Part shown: positions 1-9,171 of the stretch, in pieces | Position numbering within the stretch: position 1 is the first letter of the stretch | Layout of the letters: every line of letters begins with the position of its first letter | Assembly (NCBI RefSeq): GCF_029892045.1 | Contig: NZ_CP120367.1 | Span: 2,108,001 to 2,172,000 of the forward strand | Direction: 5' to 3' | From: Sinorhizobium numidicum | GTDB taxonomy: Bacteria; Pseudomonadota; Alphaproteobacteria; Rhizobiales; Rhizobiaceae | Length of the DNA stretch: 64,000 bases | Notes under the pieces: generated by a model | Told to the model about the DNA's origin: nothing | Seen by the model: only the letters and a program-made list of their open reading frames with translations | Database searches by the model: none | Made by a program: the position numbers and the translations under genes

Positions 1-1251
1 CTGTTCCTAAAAATCTACCTGACGCTGCTGGCGAGCCTTGCCGCGGTCGCCGTCGCCAGTGCGGCCTTCGTGTGGCTGGGACAGGGCGAGGAGGAGTCCA
101 GTTGGCAGAACCAACGCGCGCGGTTCGTCGCCGCGCTGGTTCCGCCCGACATGGACCAGCGGTCGGTCGAGGCGACGCTGGAGCGGTTTTCACGGGCTTT
201 CGACGCCGACATAGCGGTATACGATCCGCGCGGCAGACTGATCGCCAGCGCCGGCCGGCCGCTCCCGCGCGACATTCTCGAGGGCCCCTGGCGCCACGGC
301 AGAGGCAACTTTCACACGATGGTGACGGAGTTGCCCGATGGTCGCGCAGTGGCCGCGCGCATGGCGCAGCCTTTCCGGCCGTCCGGCCGCAATCCGCTCG
401 CCTATCTGGCGTTGATCGCCGGCGTCATCGGGCTCGCCGCCTATCCGGTGGTGCGTCACCTGACCCGCCGGCTGGAGCGGTTACGCGCGGGCGTAGATGC
501 CTGGGGCAGGGGTGATTTCGTGGCCCGCGTGCCGGCGGACGGCAGCGATGAGGTCGCGGCGGTGGCGAAGAGCTTCAACAAGGCCGCCGATCATGTCGAG
601 CGACTGATCAGGTCACACCGCGCTCTGCTCGCCAATGCCAGCCACGAATTGCGCTCGCCGCTTGCGCGCCTGCGCATGGCGATCGACCTCTATGAACAGG
701 CGCCGGACGAGAACCGCAAGGAGGAGATCGTCCGCAACCTCGCCGAGCTGGACACGCTGGTCGAGGAGATCCTGCTGGCGAGCAGGCTCGACCATGTCGA
801 GAGTCTCGATGCGCCCGAGTCCGTCGATCTCCTGGCCCTGGTCTCGGAAGAAGGGGCGCGCAACGGCGTCGAGGTCTCCGGCACGCCCGCGACTGTCACA
901 GGCGATGCGCGCCTGCTCGGCAGGCTGGTGCGCAATCTCATGCAGAACGCGCTGCGCCACGGCGGCCCGCCTGTCACCGCCACGGTCGCGCAGGCAGACA
1001 GTACGGTGGAACTCACGGTCCGCGACCACGGTCCGGGCATACCGGATAGCGAGAGCACCCGCGTTTTCGAGCCGTTCTACCGGCCCCCGGGGCGCAGCGA
1101 GACCACAGGCGGCTGGGGCTTGGGGCTGGCTCTGGTGCGCCAGATCGCCGAGCGCCACGGCGGCGCGGTCCGCTACGAAGCTCCGTCAGGCGGCGGCGCC
1201 TGCTTCGTCGTGATGCTTCCAGTGCATCGGGCCGCCCGAACGATGAACTGA
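1..1251 (+). CDS. Sensor histidine kinase (5' end outside window)
   Basis: The reading frame is open from base 1, so the true start lies upstream and the first transmembrane helix is only partly present. After a periplasmic stretch a second hydrophobic segment (about bases 400-450) leads into a HAMP linker, then a HisKA domain with the phospho-acceptor motif SHELRSP (His codon at 643-645), then a HATPase_c domain with an N-box (LMQNALRHGG), a G1 box (DHGPGIP) and a second glycine box (GWGLGLALV). This is a classical inner-membrane two-component kinase. The partner regulator is presumably upstream of the window. The signal is unknown; family membership is clear. Confidence 0.93.
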   Translation: MFLKIYLTLLASLAAVAVASAAFVWLGQGEEESSWQNQRARFVAALVPPDMDQRSVEATLERFSRAFDADIAVYDPRGRLIASAGRPLPRDILEGPWRHGRGNFHTMVTELPDGRAVAARMAQPFRPSGRNPLAYLALIAGVIGLAAYPVVRHLTRRLERLRAGVDAWGRGDFVARVPADGSDEVAAVAKSFNKAADHVERLIRSHRALLANASHELRSPLARLRMAIDLYEQAPDENRKEEIVRNLAELDTLVEEILLASRLDHVESLDAPESVDLLALVSEEGARNGVEVSGTPATVTGDARLLGRLVRNLMQNALRHGGPPVTATVAQADSTVELTVRDHGPGIPDSESTRVFEPFYRPPGRSETTGGWGLGLALVRQIAERHGGAVRYEAPSGGGACFVVMLPVHRAARTMN

Positions 1252-1800
1252 GGTGTCCGCAGTGCCGCCCTTCGGCGCTCTGGCTGCGAATTTCCGAATT
1301 CGACCCGTTGACGACCTTGATCGTCGCAAATTTCAGCGTCCAAAACGAGGTCGGGAACCTGACCTTCAGCGCGAGAGCATTCGGCAGCGCTCTCGCGTGC
1401 AGTCATTGGCGACACTTGCGTCTCGTCACTGCCTTCACGGACAAATTCGGCTCCGAGGGCTTGCCCGCCGCGGAAAAGGCGATCGACATTGTCGCGCGCT
1501 CGGTGAGGACCTCGTGATGCCGTTGGTCGTCTGGCACCAATCCGCCAATGCCACCGGAAGCCGAAACTCGCTGTCCGTTATTATAACGAGGCGCCCAAGA
1601 CGGCTCGCGAAAACGGGCAACCCGCAGATGCTTTTGCCGTGCTATGATGGGTTTGCAGGGCTTAATTCCGGTCTCGTCACTATGGCAGGGGCCGAATGCT
1701 GCTTTGCCCCGGCGTAGGAAGTTTGCGCCCAGCACGGCTCGACCCGAAGCGCTAGTCGTGTTGCCTTTTCTCGACTGATCAGAGGCAAGGAGGTTTGTCC
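1252..1800. other. Intergenic region with a degenerate repeat
   Basis: No convincing gene. The open frames here lack a ribosome binding site and recognisable protein features. Bases 1258-1297 match 7424-7461 closely (about 34 of 38 positions), marking a degenerate dispersed repeat. A strong Shine-Dalgarno AAGGAGGT at 1787-1794 belongs to the next gene. Confidence 0.5.
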
Positions 1801-2484
1801 ATGTCTTCTTCGCGTTCTGTCGACCATCCGCTACAGCCTGGCGACCGGGCACCGAATATTGTGCTCGATGCGATCTCACGAGAAGGCAAGATTGCCCTCG
1901 ATGATTTTCGCGGCCGTAGCCCGTTACTGGTCGGCCTGTTTCGAGGCCTGCATTGTCCGTTCTGTCGGCGCCACGTCGCGGCGATGGCGCAACTCAACCC
2001 GGCCCTGAAGGAGAGAGGCATCGAATGTCTCGCAGTGGTAAAGACGCCGGTCGAACGGGCGCGGCTCTATTTCCGTTACCATCCGGTACCCGATCTTCTC
2101 GCCGCATCCGACCCGGAGGGGGCTTCGCACCGCGCCTTCGGCTTACCCATCCTCGAGTTCACGGAGAATGAAACCGAATGGCCGCACAAGATCGGTATGG
2201 ACTTGATCATGACAATGCGGATCGACCTGCCGGGAGAGTTGCCCGAGCCGATGAACCCGGCTGCGGCGGGCGACCTTCTCGAGAAAAAGGACGGATACGA
2301 AATTACGAAGGCTGACCAGCAGATTATGATCGCCGGTCACATGCCGCTGATCGGTGAGTTCCTGCTCGATCGAGAAGGAGTTGTGCGCTGGAGCTTCACG
2401 GAAGCTGAAGAGGGAGGTCGAAATGTGTGCCGGGGTCCGAATCCCGAAGAATTGATGTCGGCAGCCTCCCAAGTCGTACATTGA
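1801..2484 (+). CDS. Peroxiredoxin-like (AhpC/TSA, thioredoxin-fold) protein
   Basis: A 227-residue cytoplasmic protein of the thioredoxin fold. After a short N-terminal segment (LQPGDRAPNIVL, typical of AhpC/TSA proteins) it has the redox motif HCPFC with cysteines at about residues 52 and 55. This is a CxxC arrangement rather than the single peroxidatic Cys of classical peroxiredoxins, so thiol-disulfide exchange or peroxide reduction are both possible. The ATG at 1801 was chosen over the in-frame TTG at 1795 because AAGGAGGT sits six bases upstream of the ATG. It stands alone; a short palindrome with arms CGCTA/TAGCG follows at 2504-2517. Confidence 0.75.
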   Translation: MSSSRSVDHPLQPGDRAPNIVLDAISREGKIALDDFRGRSPLLVGLFRGLHCPFCRRHVAAMAQLNPALKERGIECLAVVKTPVERARLYFRYHPVPDLLAASDPEGASHRAFGLPILEFTENETEWPHKIGMDLIMTMRIDLPGELPEPMNPAAAGDLLEKKDGYEITKADQQIMIAGHMPLIGEFLLDREGVVRWSFTEAEEGGRNVCRGPNPEELMSAASQVVH

Positions 2485-2801
2485 TAGCATTCTGCAAAAC
2501 TTGCGCTACGATTAGCGTATCTGACTCCGTGGGTTGTCCCGCGGGACGACGTCCGCTGCTTGCCGCGATGACGTCGTTCCAACAAGCGACCTTCACGGCG
2601 AATTTCCACCCTTCTGCGACGGTAGTGAACGGGAAAAATCGACCAAAAGCGTCATCCGCCGATAGCGCACGGAGTTTCCGGTGCTGGCTCCAAAAGCGGA
2701 AGTGACTCACGGATCTGGGCAGCGAGTGCGGTTAAAGTGGATTGCCGCGCTCCTCTTTGATGGCTAAAAGCGATGTCGACATTCATGTGGAGGACATCGC
2801 C
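2485..2801. other. Intergenic region before the iron-siderophore operon
   Basis: No gene seen. It contains a 14-bp palindrome (CGCTA-CGAT-TAGCG, 2504-2517) that could be an operator or a weak terminator, and degenerate repeat-like sequence around 2575-2710. A promoter for the downstream operon must lie here, but no recognisable iron-regulatory (Fur, RirA, Irr) box could be assigned with confidence. Confidence 0.4.
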
Positions 2802-3767
2802 GTGGCGAACGCAGGTAAAATCGCAATTCTCTTCGGTCTTCTGGCTGTGATAGCAGCAGGCCCCGTCCGAGCACAGGACGGCAAAACCCTCACGATCACC
2901 GACGATCGTGGCGTGAAGGTGGAGGTCCCGCTTCAGCCGAAGCGCATCGCCTCGATTTCCTACTTCGCGGATGACGTAGCTCTTGCTCTTGGCATTAAGC
3001 CCGTGGCGAGCACCTACATGACGGCCGGACGCGAGCCAGACTTCCTCCTCGGCCTGACGGCAGGCATGAAGCAGATCGGCCAGCGCGCCAAACCGAACCT
3101 GGAACTCCTTTCGGAAGCCAAGCCCGACCTGATCGTCGCCATCCGGCGCTATACCGTCGGGAACGCGCCGCAGCTTGAGCAGATTGCCCCCTACGTCGCT
3201 TACAATATGGAGCTCTTGGACGGGAGTGACCGTGAAATCGCCGAGCTTTCGAGAATCCTCGGAAATCCCGAGCGCGGCCTTCAACTGAACAAGGAGTTTC
3301 GCGAGCATCTGGCGGAATTTGCCGCAAAGGCTCCAAAGGACGTGCATCCGCGCTTCGCGATCATGTGGGGTGGCGAGACGCCGTTCGCATTCCATACCGA
3401 AAACACGGCAGCATCCATCGTTGCGGCGATTGGTGGCGAAAACATCGCTGGAAACATGACCCCCGGCGGCGAATTCGGCGTCGATCTCAGCCTGGAGACC
3501 ATGCTCGAGAAAGACCCCGAAGTCCTCTTTATCTACGACTCGGGTCCTGACCGGCCGCATGAGGACAACCCGATTTGGCAGGAACTGACGGCAGTCAAGA
3601 ACAAGCGGGTGTTCTACGTCGGCGACCAGTGGGTCGAGACCAATGGTCCGATCTCCCGCGAAATCGTTCTTCGCGAGGCCGCTCACTACCTCTATCCCGA
3701 CGTCTTCCCCGTCGTGGATGTGAGGGCGGAAGCCGCCAAAATCGTGCCGGCCGAGGCTCAGAAATAA
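2802..3767 (+). CDS. Iron-siderophore ABC transporter, periplasmic binding protein
   Basis: A 321-residue FecB/FhuD-type binding protein. The N-terminus is a signal peptide ending near PVRAQDG, followed by the family start TLTITDDRGVKVEVP and PKRIASISYFADDVALALG. The GTG at 2802 is preferred because GGAGGA (2789-2794) precedes it by seven bases and because it places the signal peptide at the extreme N-terminus; an upstream TTG at 2742 would add 20 unlikely residues. It would deliver a ferric chelate in the periplasm to the two permeases that follow. First gene of a four-gene importer operon; the substrate is not identifiable from sequence. Confidence 0.88.
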   Translation: MANAGKIAILFGLLAVIAAGPVRAQDGKTLTITDDRGVKVEVPLQPKRIASISYFADDVALALGIKPVASTYMTAGREPDFLLGLTAGMKQIGQRAKPNLELLSEAKPDLIVAIRRYTVGNAPQLEQIAPYVAYNMELLDGSDREIAELSRILGNPERGLQLNKEFREHLAEFAAKAPKDVHPRFAIMWGGETPFAFHTENTAASIVAAIGGENIAGNMTPGGEFGVDLSLETMLEKDPEVLFIYDSGPDRPHEDNPIWQELTAVKNKRVFYVGDQWVETNGPISREIVLREAAHYLYPDVFPVVDVRAEAAKIVPAEAQK

Positions 3768-3780
3768 CAGACGACTGATC

Positions 3781-4794
3781 GTGACGGCGATGGACACAAG
3801 GAAATCATCGATAGCCATTGGGCTCTTCATCGCCGCGACTCTGCTGATCGTCCTCGTCGGGCTGTTGCCCGGGGCGAAGACGCTTCCCATCGAGGCGGTG
3901 CTTCGTGTGCTCTTTGCCTCCGACGGCAAGATCGAGTCGATCCTGGTCTGGACCCTGCGGCTGCCGCGAAGCCTGGCGGCCGCGGTCGCGGGCGCGGGTC
4001 TTGCTGTTTCGGGCTATCTGCTGCAGGCATTGACCCGCAACCCGCTCGCCGATCCGGGGATCACGGGCGTAACCGCCGGGGCGGTCGCGCCCATCGTCGC
4101 CTGCTTCGTTCTGCTGCCGTGGTTTTCATCCGTCTACTACCCTTTCGTCGGGCTCGCCGGAGGTCTCGCCGCCGCATCGGTGACGTTCTGGGTGGCGCGC
4201 GGCGGAAACGGACGTCCGCTTCATCTCGCCCTCGGCGGCGTCAGCGTGTCGCTGTTTCTCGGGGCGATCACGATCTATGTGCTGCTTCTGGCCGGGCCGC
4301 AATCGACCGCGCTGCTGTTCTGGCTCTCCGGCGGATTCGCCGGGCGCACGTGGTCGCACCTCGTCCACATGCTTCCCTGGGTCGGAGTTGGGATGGTGGG
4401 AGCGCTGTTGCTGCACCGGGTGATTGCCATGTTCGCCCTGAGTGACCACGCCGCCGCCGGAATGGGCGTGCAGCTCAATTTCTGGAAACCCGTCCTGCTG
4501 CTTCTCGGCATCTGTCCAGTGGCGGGCATCGCCCCGGTCGCGGGACCCGTCGCCTTCGTCGGTCTCGCAGCCCCGCATATCGCCCGGCTTCTACGGCCCT
4601 CAGGAACGGCCTGGGAGATCGCGCTCACGGCGGCCATCGGAGCGCTAATGGTGACCTGCGCCGACCTCATCGCGCGCGCCATTGCCATACCCAAGGAACT
4701 TCCCGTCGGCATAATAACCGCGCTTCTCGGCGGGCCGATTTTCATCTATCTCATCCAGCGAGGGCGCGTCGGTTTCAAGGGGAAGGCCGGATGA
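3781..4794 (+). CDS. Iron-siderophore ABC transporter permease (FecCD family), subunit 1
   Basis: A 337-residue polytopic inner-membrane protein of the BtuC/FecCD family, with about nine to ten hydrophobic segments. The family segment LAVSGYLLQALTRNPLADPGITGVTAG lies near residues 75-105 and the cytoplasmic coupling region PVAFVGLAAPHIARLL near residue 258. It forms the channel with the next permease. The start is GTG at 3781, or ATG at 3790 three codons later; neither has a strong ribosome binding site, so translation probably depends on the upstream gene 13 bases away. The 3' end overlaps the next gene by four bases (ATGA). Confidence 0.9.
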   Translation: MTAMDTRKSSIAIGLFIAATLLIVLVGLLPGAKTLPIEAVLRVLFASDGKIESILVWTLRLPRSLAAAVAGAGLAVSGYLLQALTRNPLADPGITGVTAGAVAPIVACFVLLPWFSSVYYPFVGLAGGLAAASVTFWVARGGNGRPLHLALGGVSVSLFLGAITIYVLLLAGPQSTALLFWLSGGFAGRTWSHLVHMLPWVGVGMVGALLLHRVIAMFALSDHAAAGMGVQLNFWKPVLLLLGICPVAGIAPVAGPVAFVGLAAPHIARLLRPSGTAWEIALTAAIGALMVTCADLIARAIAIPKELPVGIITALLGGPIFIYLIQRGRVGFKGKAG

Positions 4795-5825
4795 CCTCGG
4801 ACGCGCCGGCCCTCACTCGACCGAAACCGTGGCTCCTGCTTGCGGTAACTGTTCTTGTCCTGCTCTCGTTCGTCGCCGCTGTGTTCCTTGGCGTGGTCGA
4901 CATTCCCGCGGCGGACGTCGCCTCGGTTCTGACCGGGAGCGGTTCGCCGGAAGCCCGGTCGATCATTCTCGACATTCGCCTGCCGCGCATCGTGACGGGC
5001 ATGCTTGCCGGCATTCAGTTCGCCGTTGCAGGACTGTTGCTCCAGACGATAACCCGAAACCCTCTCGCTGATCCCTCACTCATGGGGGTGTCGCAGGGAG
5101 CGACTTTGACGGTAACGGTGTTCTTGCTGTTCACCGTCTACATCTTCAATCCCGGTTCCAACACGGTCGCCGAGCTGCCGATCGGATGGCTGCCGTCGGC
5201 CGGAATGGTGGGTGGCATGGCGGCGGGAGGCATCATCTACCTGATGGCTTTTCGGCTCGACCTCAGTCCGCTCAGGATCACCCTCTGCGGGATCGCGATT
5301 GGGGCGGTGCTGCACGCGCTTGCCATAGGCCTGATCGCCGGCTGGGGTTCGGCACGCATCGAGATCATTCTCGAATGGCTCTCCGGAAGCCTTTACGCGC
5401 GCACATGGGATCACGCGATCTTTCTGCTGCCGTTCACGACCGCCGGCCTAGCCGTCCTCCCTATGATCTACCGTCCGCTGGTCCTCTTGCAGTTCGACTC
5501 GGCTGTCGCCCGTTCCTTCGGTCTGTCCTACCGCAAGCAGTTCTCGCTCGCCCTGCTTCTATCCTGTGCCCTCTCCGCAAGCGCCGTCGGGGCAGTTGGC
5601 CCGATCGTTTTCGTCGGGCTCATGGTTCCGCACCTGGCGCGGTCTCTCGCTGGGCGGCATTTCCCGCTGGTGCTGCCTCTGACGGTCGTCCTTGGAGCGG
5701 TCATCGTCACCCTCGCGGACCTGATCGGTCGTCTGGTCGGACACGCCGAGGAAGTGCCGATCGGAGTGGTCACGGCCATCGTCGGCGTGCCGGTATTGCT
5801 CGCTCTTCTACGCAAAGCTCCCTGA
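4791..5825 (+). CDS. Iron-siderophore ABC transporter permease (FecCD family), subunit 2
   Basis: A 344-residue FecCD-type permease, partner of the preceding gene. It shows LLLQTITRNPLADPSLMGVSQG near residue 85 and VGPIVFVGLMVPHLARSL near residue 270, the same landmarks as its neighbour. The ATG overlaps the upstream stop in an ATGA junction, indicating translational coupling. Two different permease genes in a row imply a heterodimeric channel as in FecCD or FepDG systems. Confidence 0.9.
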   Translation: MTSDAPALTRPKPWLLLAVTVLVLLSFVAAVFLGVVDIPAADVASVLTGSGSPEARSIILDIRLPRIVTGMLAGIQFAVAGLLLQTITRNPLADPSLMGVSQGATLTVTVFLLFTVYIFNPGSNTVAELPIGWLPSAGMVGGMAAGGIIYLMAFRLDLSPLRITLCGIAIGAVLHALAIGLIAGWGSARIEIILEWLSGSLYARTWDHAIFLLPFTTAGLAVLPMIYRPLVLLQFDSAVARSFGLSYRKQFSLALLLSCALSASAVGAVGPIVFVGLMVPHLARSLAGRHFPLVLPLTVVLGAVIVTLADLIGRLVGHAEEVPIGVVTAIVGVPVLLALLRKAP

Positions 5826-5833
5826 GATCGCCC

Positions 5834-6631
5834 ATGCCTCTGAGATGTTCGCAATTGTCGGTAAACTACGGTCGCCGGAAGGCGCTGAACGGCTTTCGGC
5901 TATCGGTGCAGAAGGGCGAAATCCGCGCCCTTATAGGACCGAACGGCTCCGGAAAAAGCACGGCACTACAGGCAATGGCAGGCTTAATTCAGCCCGCGGA
6001 GGGGCAAGCGGAGATCGGGGATGTTCCGGTGGCTTTGATGTCGCGACGCACAATCGCCAAAAAGCTGGCTTTCCTGCCGCAGCAGCCGTCCGCCCCGGAC
6101 GAGATGACGATCGCCCAACTCGTACGGCAGGGGCGCTTTCCTCATGTCGGGCTCTTCCGCTCCTATGACCGCAAGGACGAGGCGGCCATCGAATGGGCAC
6201 TTGAGAGCACCGGCCTCACGAGTTTGGCAGATCGAACGCTTCAGGAACTCTCGGGCGGCGAACGGCAGCGGGCGTGGATATCGGCGGCGCTGGCGCAGGA
6301 GGCGGGCATCCTCCTGCTCGACGAACCGACGTCGTTCCTGGACATCGGATATCAGGTGGAGGTTCTGGACCTCGTCCATCGTCTCAGCCGGGAGAAAGGC
6401 GTGACGATCGTCATGGCGATCCATGACATCAACCAAGCGATTGCCGTCAGTGACCGTATCTCGCTGCTGGAGCAAGGCGAGTTGCGCTTCGACGGCGAGC
6501 CACGGGCGCTCGCCGAAAGCGGCCTGATCGAGAAGACATTTCGGGTGAAAGGGCGGTTCGTCGAGGTCGCCGCGGACAAACCGCCGCATTTCGATATCGA
6601 GCTTACGCGCTTCCTCCGTTCGGGCGCTTGA
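5834..6631 (+). CDS. Iron-siderophore ABC transporter ATP-binding protein
   Basis: A 265-residue ABC ATPase of the FepC/FhuC type. Visible motifs: Walker A GPNGSGKST, signature LSGGERQR, Walker B ILLLDEPTS and the switch histidine in AIHDINQA. It powers the importer from the cytoplasmic side. The start at ATG 5834 was chosen because it lies eight bases after the permease stop and the ABC fold begins immediately; the open frame continues upstream to 5186 but that part merely overlaps the permease gene. The 3' end overlaps a convergent methyltransferase gene by 29 bases. Confidence 0.92.
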   Translation: MPLRCSQLSVNYGRRKALNGFRLSVQKGEIRALIGPNGSGKSTALQAMAGLIQPAEGQAEIGDVPVALMSRRTIAKKLAFLPQQPSAPDEMTIAQLVRQGRFPHVGLFRSYDRKDEAAIEWALESTGLTSLADRTLQELSGGERQRAWISAALAQEAGILLLDEPTSFLDIGYQVEVLDLVHRLSREKGVTIVMAIHDINQAIAVSDRISLLEQGELRFDGEPRALAESGLIEKTFRVKGRFVEVAADKPPHFDIELTRFLRSGA

Positions 6632-7304
6632 CCAGGCGGAACATGATCTTGGTCTCGGTGTAATAGTTCAGGGCGTCGGCGAAATCCGGCGTCCAGCCAT
6701 CCTCAACGAACGGTATGAAGCCGTCGTATTCCAGTTTCCGGCCGGAGACCTCAAAACCGGCCTTCGCAAATGCGCGCCCGTAATCCGAAATGGAGCGATC
6801 CTGGACGACGGTGTTCGTGCGCTTCGCCACGAGCTCGCGCCATTTCGGCCAGAGCGGATTGTCGGTGTGGCAGCCAGTGACAGCATAATAGGCGCCACCG
6901 GGCTTCAGAGCCTTGAAGATGTCCGTGGCATGGGCGTCGATATCCTCGAGGAGGTAAATGACCTCGTGGCTGATTGCGAGATCGAACTCCTCGACCCACC
7001 CTTCGAGAGTTCCACCAACAGCATGCTGGACGGGAATGTTGCCCTTGAAGGTCTCAGCTTTTGCGATCGATTGCGCCGCAATATCGATGCCGAGCGCCTT
7101 GCGGAACGGCCTGATCGCATAGAGATGCCGTAGCAGACCGCCCTGGTTGCAGCCGAAGTCGAGGACATTCTTTTCCGAAAGATCGTGCTCGACGATCAGG
7201 TCGATGAGATGCCGCCAGATCGGTGCATGTCCGTCTGACATTCTGTCGTCCGCGTCAGGGTCGACGTACCAGGTGGTGATGGTTTTCTGGGCGTCATGGT
7301 TCAT
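6603..7304 (-). CDS. SAM-dependent methyltransferase (class I)
   Basis: A 233-residue soluble protein. The SAM-binding glycine motif VLDFGCNQGGLLRHL lies near residues 45-60, followed by an acidic residue after the second strand (GIDIAAQSIAKAE), the IPVQHAVGG region and a post-motif LKPGGAYYAVTG. The acceptor substrate is unknown. It is convergent with the siderophore ABC operon and overlaps the ATPase gene by 29 bases; a functional link to chelate metabolism is conceivable but is only a neighbourhood argument. Confidence 0.8.
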   Translation of the reverse strand: MNHDAQKTITTWYVDPDADDRMSDGHAPIWRHLIDLIVEHDLSEKNVLDFGCNQGGLLRHLYAIRPFRKALGIDIAAQSIAKAETFKGNIPVQHAVGGTLEGWVEEFDLAISHEVIYLLEDIDAHATDIFKALKPGGAYYAVTGCHTDNPLWPKWRELVAKRTNTVVQDRSISDYGRAFAKAGFEVSGRKLEYDGFIPFVEDGWTPDFADALNYYTETKIMFRLVKRPNGGSA

Positions 7305-7423
7305 CTGCGGTCTCTCCGATGCGATTCATCCGAAGCCAATCTCATAGGATGGTGAGCTCGAGGCGGATAGATCAAATCGAGTGAATTCGAAGCTCGCGAC
7401 TCCGATGAATGCCGCAAATGGCC

Positions 7424-7461
7424 GCAATGCCGTCCTTCCGCTCTCTGGCTGCGAATGTCGC
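7424..7461. repeat. Degenerate dispersed repeat (copy matching 1258-1297)
   Basis: This stretch and 1258-1297 share about 34 of 38 positions, including CTCTGGCTGCGAAT. Both lie in non-coding DNA. The surrounding gap 7305-7563 holds no gene that can be supported. Confidence 0.5.
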
Positions 7462-7563
7462 AGTCCCACCCTCTCGCGACCTCCGGGAGTGGGTAAAATC
7501 GACCCTTTGCTTTCACAGGCAAACTGCACGCCCTGAGGCGCAAGTTGAGGCAAGCAGTTCGAC

Positions 7564-8778
7564 TTAAAGAGAGGCGTAGGTCGGCAGCCATCCGCCGGGC
7601 GGTTTCAAGTCCAGGCGGTCCGACCGCAGCGAGGCGCGACCGGAAAGATGAAAGATCTCCCCGCGATAGGCCCAGACGCGAAGGTCCGTCCATAAGGGTA
7701 CCCCATCGGTTTCCATGGAGGGCTTCGGAACCCTTTTCTGCGCTACGTAGCCTTCGCTGTGTGTCACGAGGCGGCGCAGCCGCGACCGCCCCACCGCGGC
7801 GCTGTGCAGTAGCCCGCGCCCGGCGAAGCCGTGCAGAGGCTTGAATACAAATTCCTGCTTTCTTTGCGCCAGCGCTTCGACGTTTTCGGTGCGGATCAGA
7901 TGCGTCTCCGGTACATGGTCGTTCAGGATTTGACGCTCCCGGGGCTCTATTCCCAGCTCCTTGTCCCAATGCGACAGCGATAGCCATGCCAACAGCCGTT
8001 TGTCGCTTCGTGTGGCATAGGTGAAGGGATTTGGTGCGACGTAAACGCGACCCGCGTGATAGGCCGTCCGGAGGGCGGAAAAGTCCTCGGACTGCCAGAA
8101 GAAATCGGTCGAGCGGTTGACGATAAAGCTCACCGCCTTTCCCTTGAGCAGTAGCTGCTGGCCATCCCAGCGAAGCTCCGCGGGACAGCCGAGCTCGGAC
8201 TGCCAGCCGCGCCGGTGCAAGAGATCGCACAGCAGCTGGAGTTCTTTGCGAAATCTGCCTTGTTGCAAAGGTTCGGCATCATCGAGGATGAGAAACAAAC
8301 CCGCTGGGCAATCTCCAAAGAATGCTCTGGCCTCTCGCGCCACCAAGTCGCCAATGTGCTGGCTGAATGCCGCCAAACGGGCAGGCGCCACTATCCGTTG
8401 CTCCTGCGCCAGACCGGCTGCCTCGTAGTACACAGCATTGATGATCGCGGCAAACATGAAACCCGACCCGTTGTCGTTGAACTCGATCAGCTGCCAGGCG
8501 CCCCCTGGGGGAAGATGAAAATCCCAGGCGCTGAAGAAACAAACCTCCGGTCGTTTACGCTGCACAATTACTGGCGCATCGCGCAAGGCCGCCGCCTGCC
8601 ACGCTTCGCGGGCAGTAACGCGGTCGAAGGAAAGAATGAAATTGGATATTTCGGCGAGGATGGCGCCGGGGATGACCTGATGTTGCGGCAGCACAGAGAA
8701 TTCTCTCGGCACCTCCGGCATCCCGGCCGCCTGGAGCGCGACGTAAAAGTTCTCGGGATCCCTCGGCTTGAGCTTCAA
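7564..8778 (-). CDS. ATP-grasp-like protein (glutathionylspermidine-synthase-like, permuted type)
   Basis: A 404-residue soluble protein. The central block SAWDFHLPPGG followed by LIEFNDNGSGFMFA (around residues 85-110) resembles the DFHL...IEINTNAGG block of proteins related to glutathionylspermidine synthase. The C-terminal block VFKPLHGFAGRGLL...YVAQKRVPKPS (around residues 315-365) looks like an ATP-grasp nucleotide-binding segment. An amide- or peptide-forming ligase is the likely class; substrates are unknown. The assigned start is TTG at 8778, overlapping the upstream small ORF's stop (TTGA), with AGAGGA close upstream; the spacing is short, so the start is uncertain. Confidence 0.6.
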   Translation of the reverse strand: MKLKPRDPENFYVALQAAGMPEVPREFSVLPQHQVIPGAILAEISNFILSFDRVTAREAWQAAALRDAPVIVQRKRPEVCFFSAWDFHLPPGGAWQLIEFNDNGSGFMFAAIINAVYYEAAGLAQEQRIVAPARLAAFSQHIGDLVAREARAFFGDCPAGLFLILDDAEPLQQGRFRKELQLLCDLLHRRGWQSELGCPAELRWDGQQLLLKGKAVSFIVNRSTDFFWQSEDFSALRTAYHAGRVYVAPNPFTYATRSDKRLLAWLSLSHWDKELGIEPRERQILNDHVPETHLIRTENVEALAQRKQEFVFKPLHGFAGRGLLHSAAVGRSRLRRLVTHSEGYVAQKRVPKPSMETDGVPLWTDLRVWAYRGEIFHLSGRASLRSDRLDLKPPGGWLPTYASL

Positions 8779-8969
8779 CTCTTCCTCTCAACCTGATGGC
8801 GAAATAGAATGGCTTTGAGAACCTCTGGACTCCGTAGACCAGCCATCGCATAGATCGGTTCGTTTAGAAGCCGCTCAAAATTGACATCCGACATGGTTGA
8901 GCCCGGCAAGTCCTGTGCCGCAGAGTATAGCATGCCGATCGTCGCGCGCAGGGCATGATTCAATACCAC
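8775..8969 (-). CDS. Small protein coupled to the ATP-grasp-like gene
   Basis: A 64-residue frame from GTG at 8969, or 39 residues from ATG at 8894 (start MSDVNFERLLNEP). It ends by overlapping the ATP-grasp-like gene by four bases, so the two are probably co-translated. It has no signal peptide, membrane segment or known domain. The tail ILFRHQVERKS is basic. It could be a partner or substrate of the ligase-like enzyme, or simply a small co-transcribed protein. No convincing ribosome binding site precedes either start. Confidence 0.4.
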   Translation of the reverse strand: MVLNHALRATIGMLYSAAQDLPGSTMSDVNFERLLNEPIYAMAGLRSPEVLKAILFRHQVERKS

Positions 8970-9171
8970 TGCCCATCATTGATATTTGGCTCGGCCGGCC
9001 CCCCCAAACTTCCGCTCACCACCCACTGCGGTCCTTCAGGATCATCCGGAAGGCTTTGGGCCGAAGAGTCGAACTTTCAGACGCTTCGCCTTGAAACGAT
9101 TCGAACCAACGCTCCCCTATACGAGCGTTTTCACAACTTCAGGAAAAGACATCTCGACCGCCGCTTTGCCG

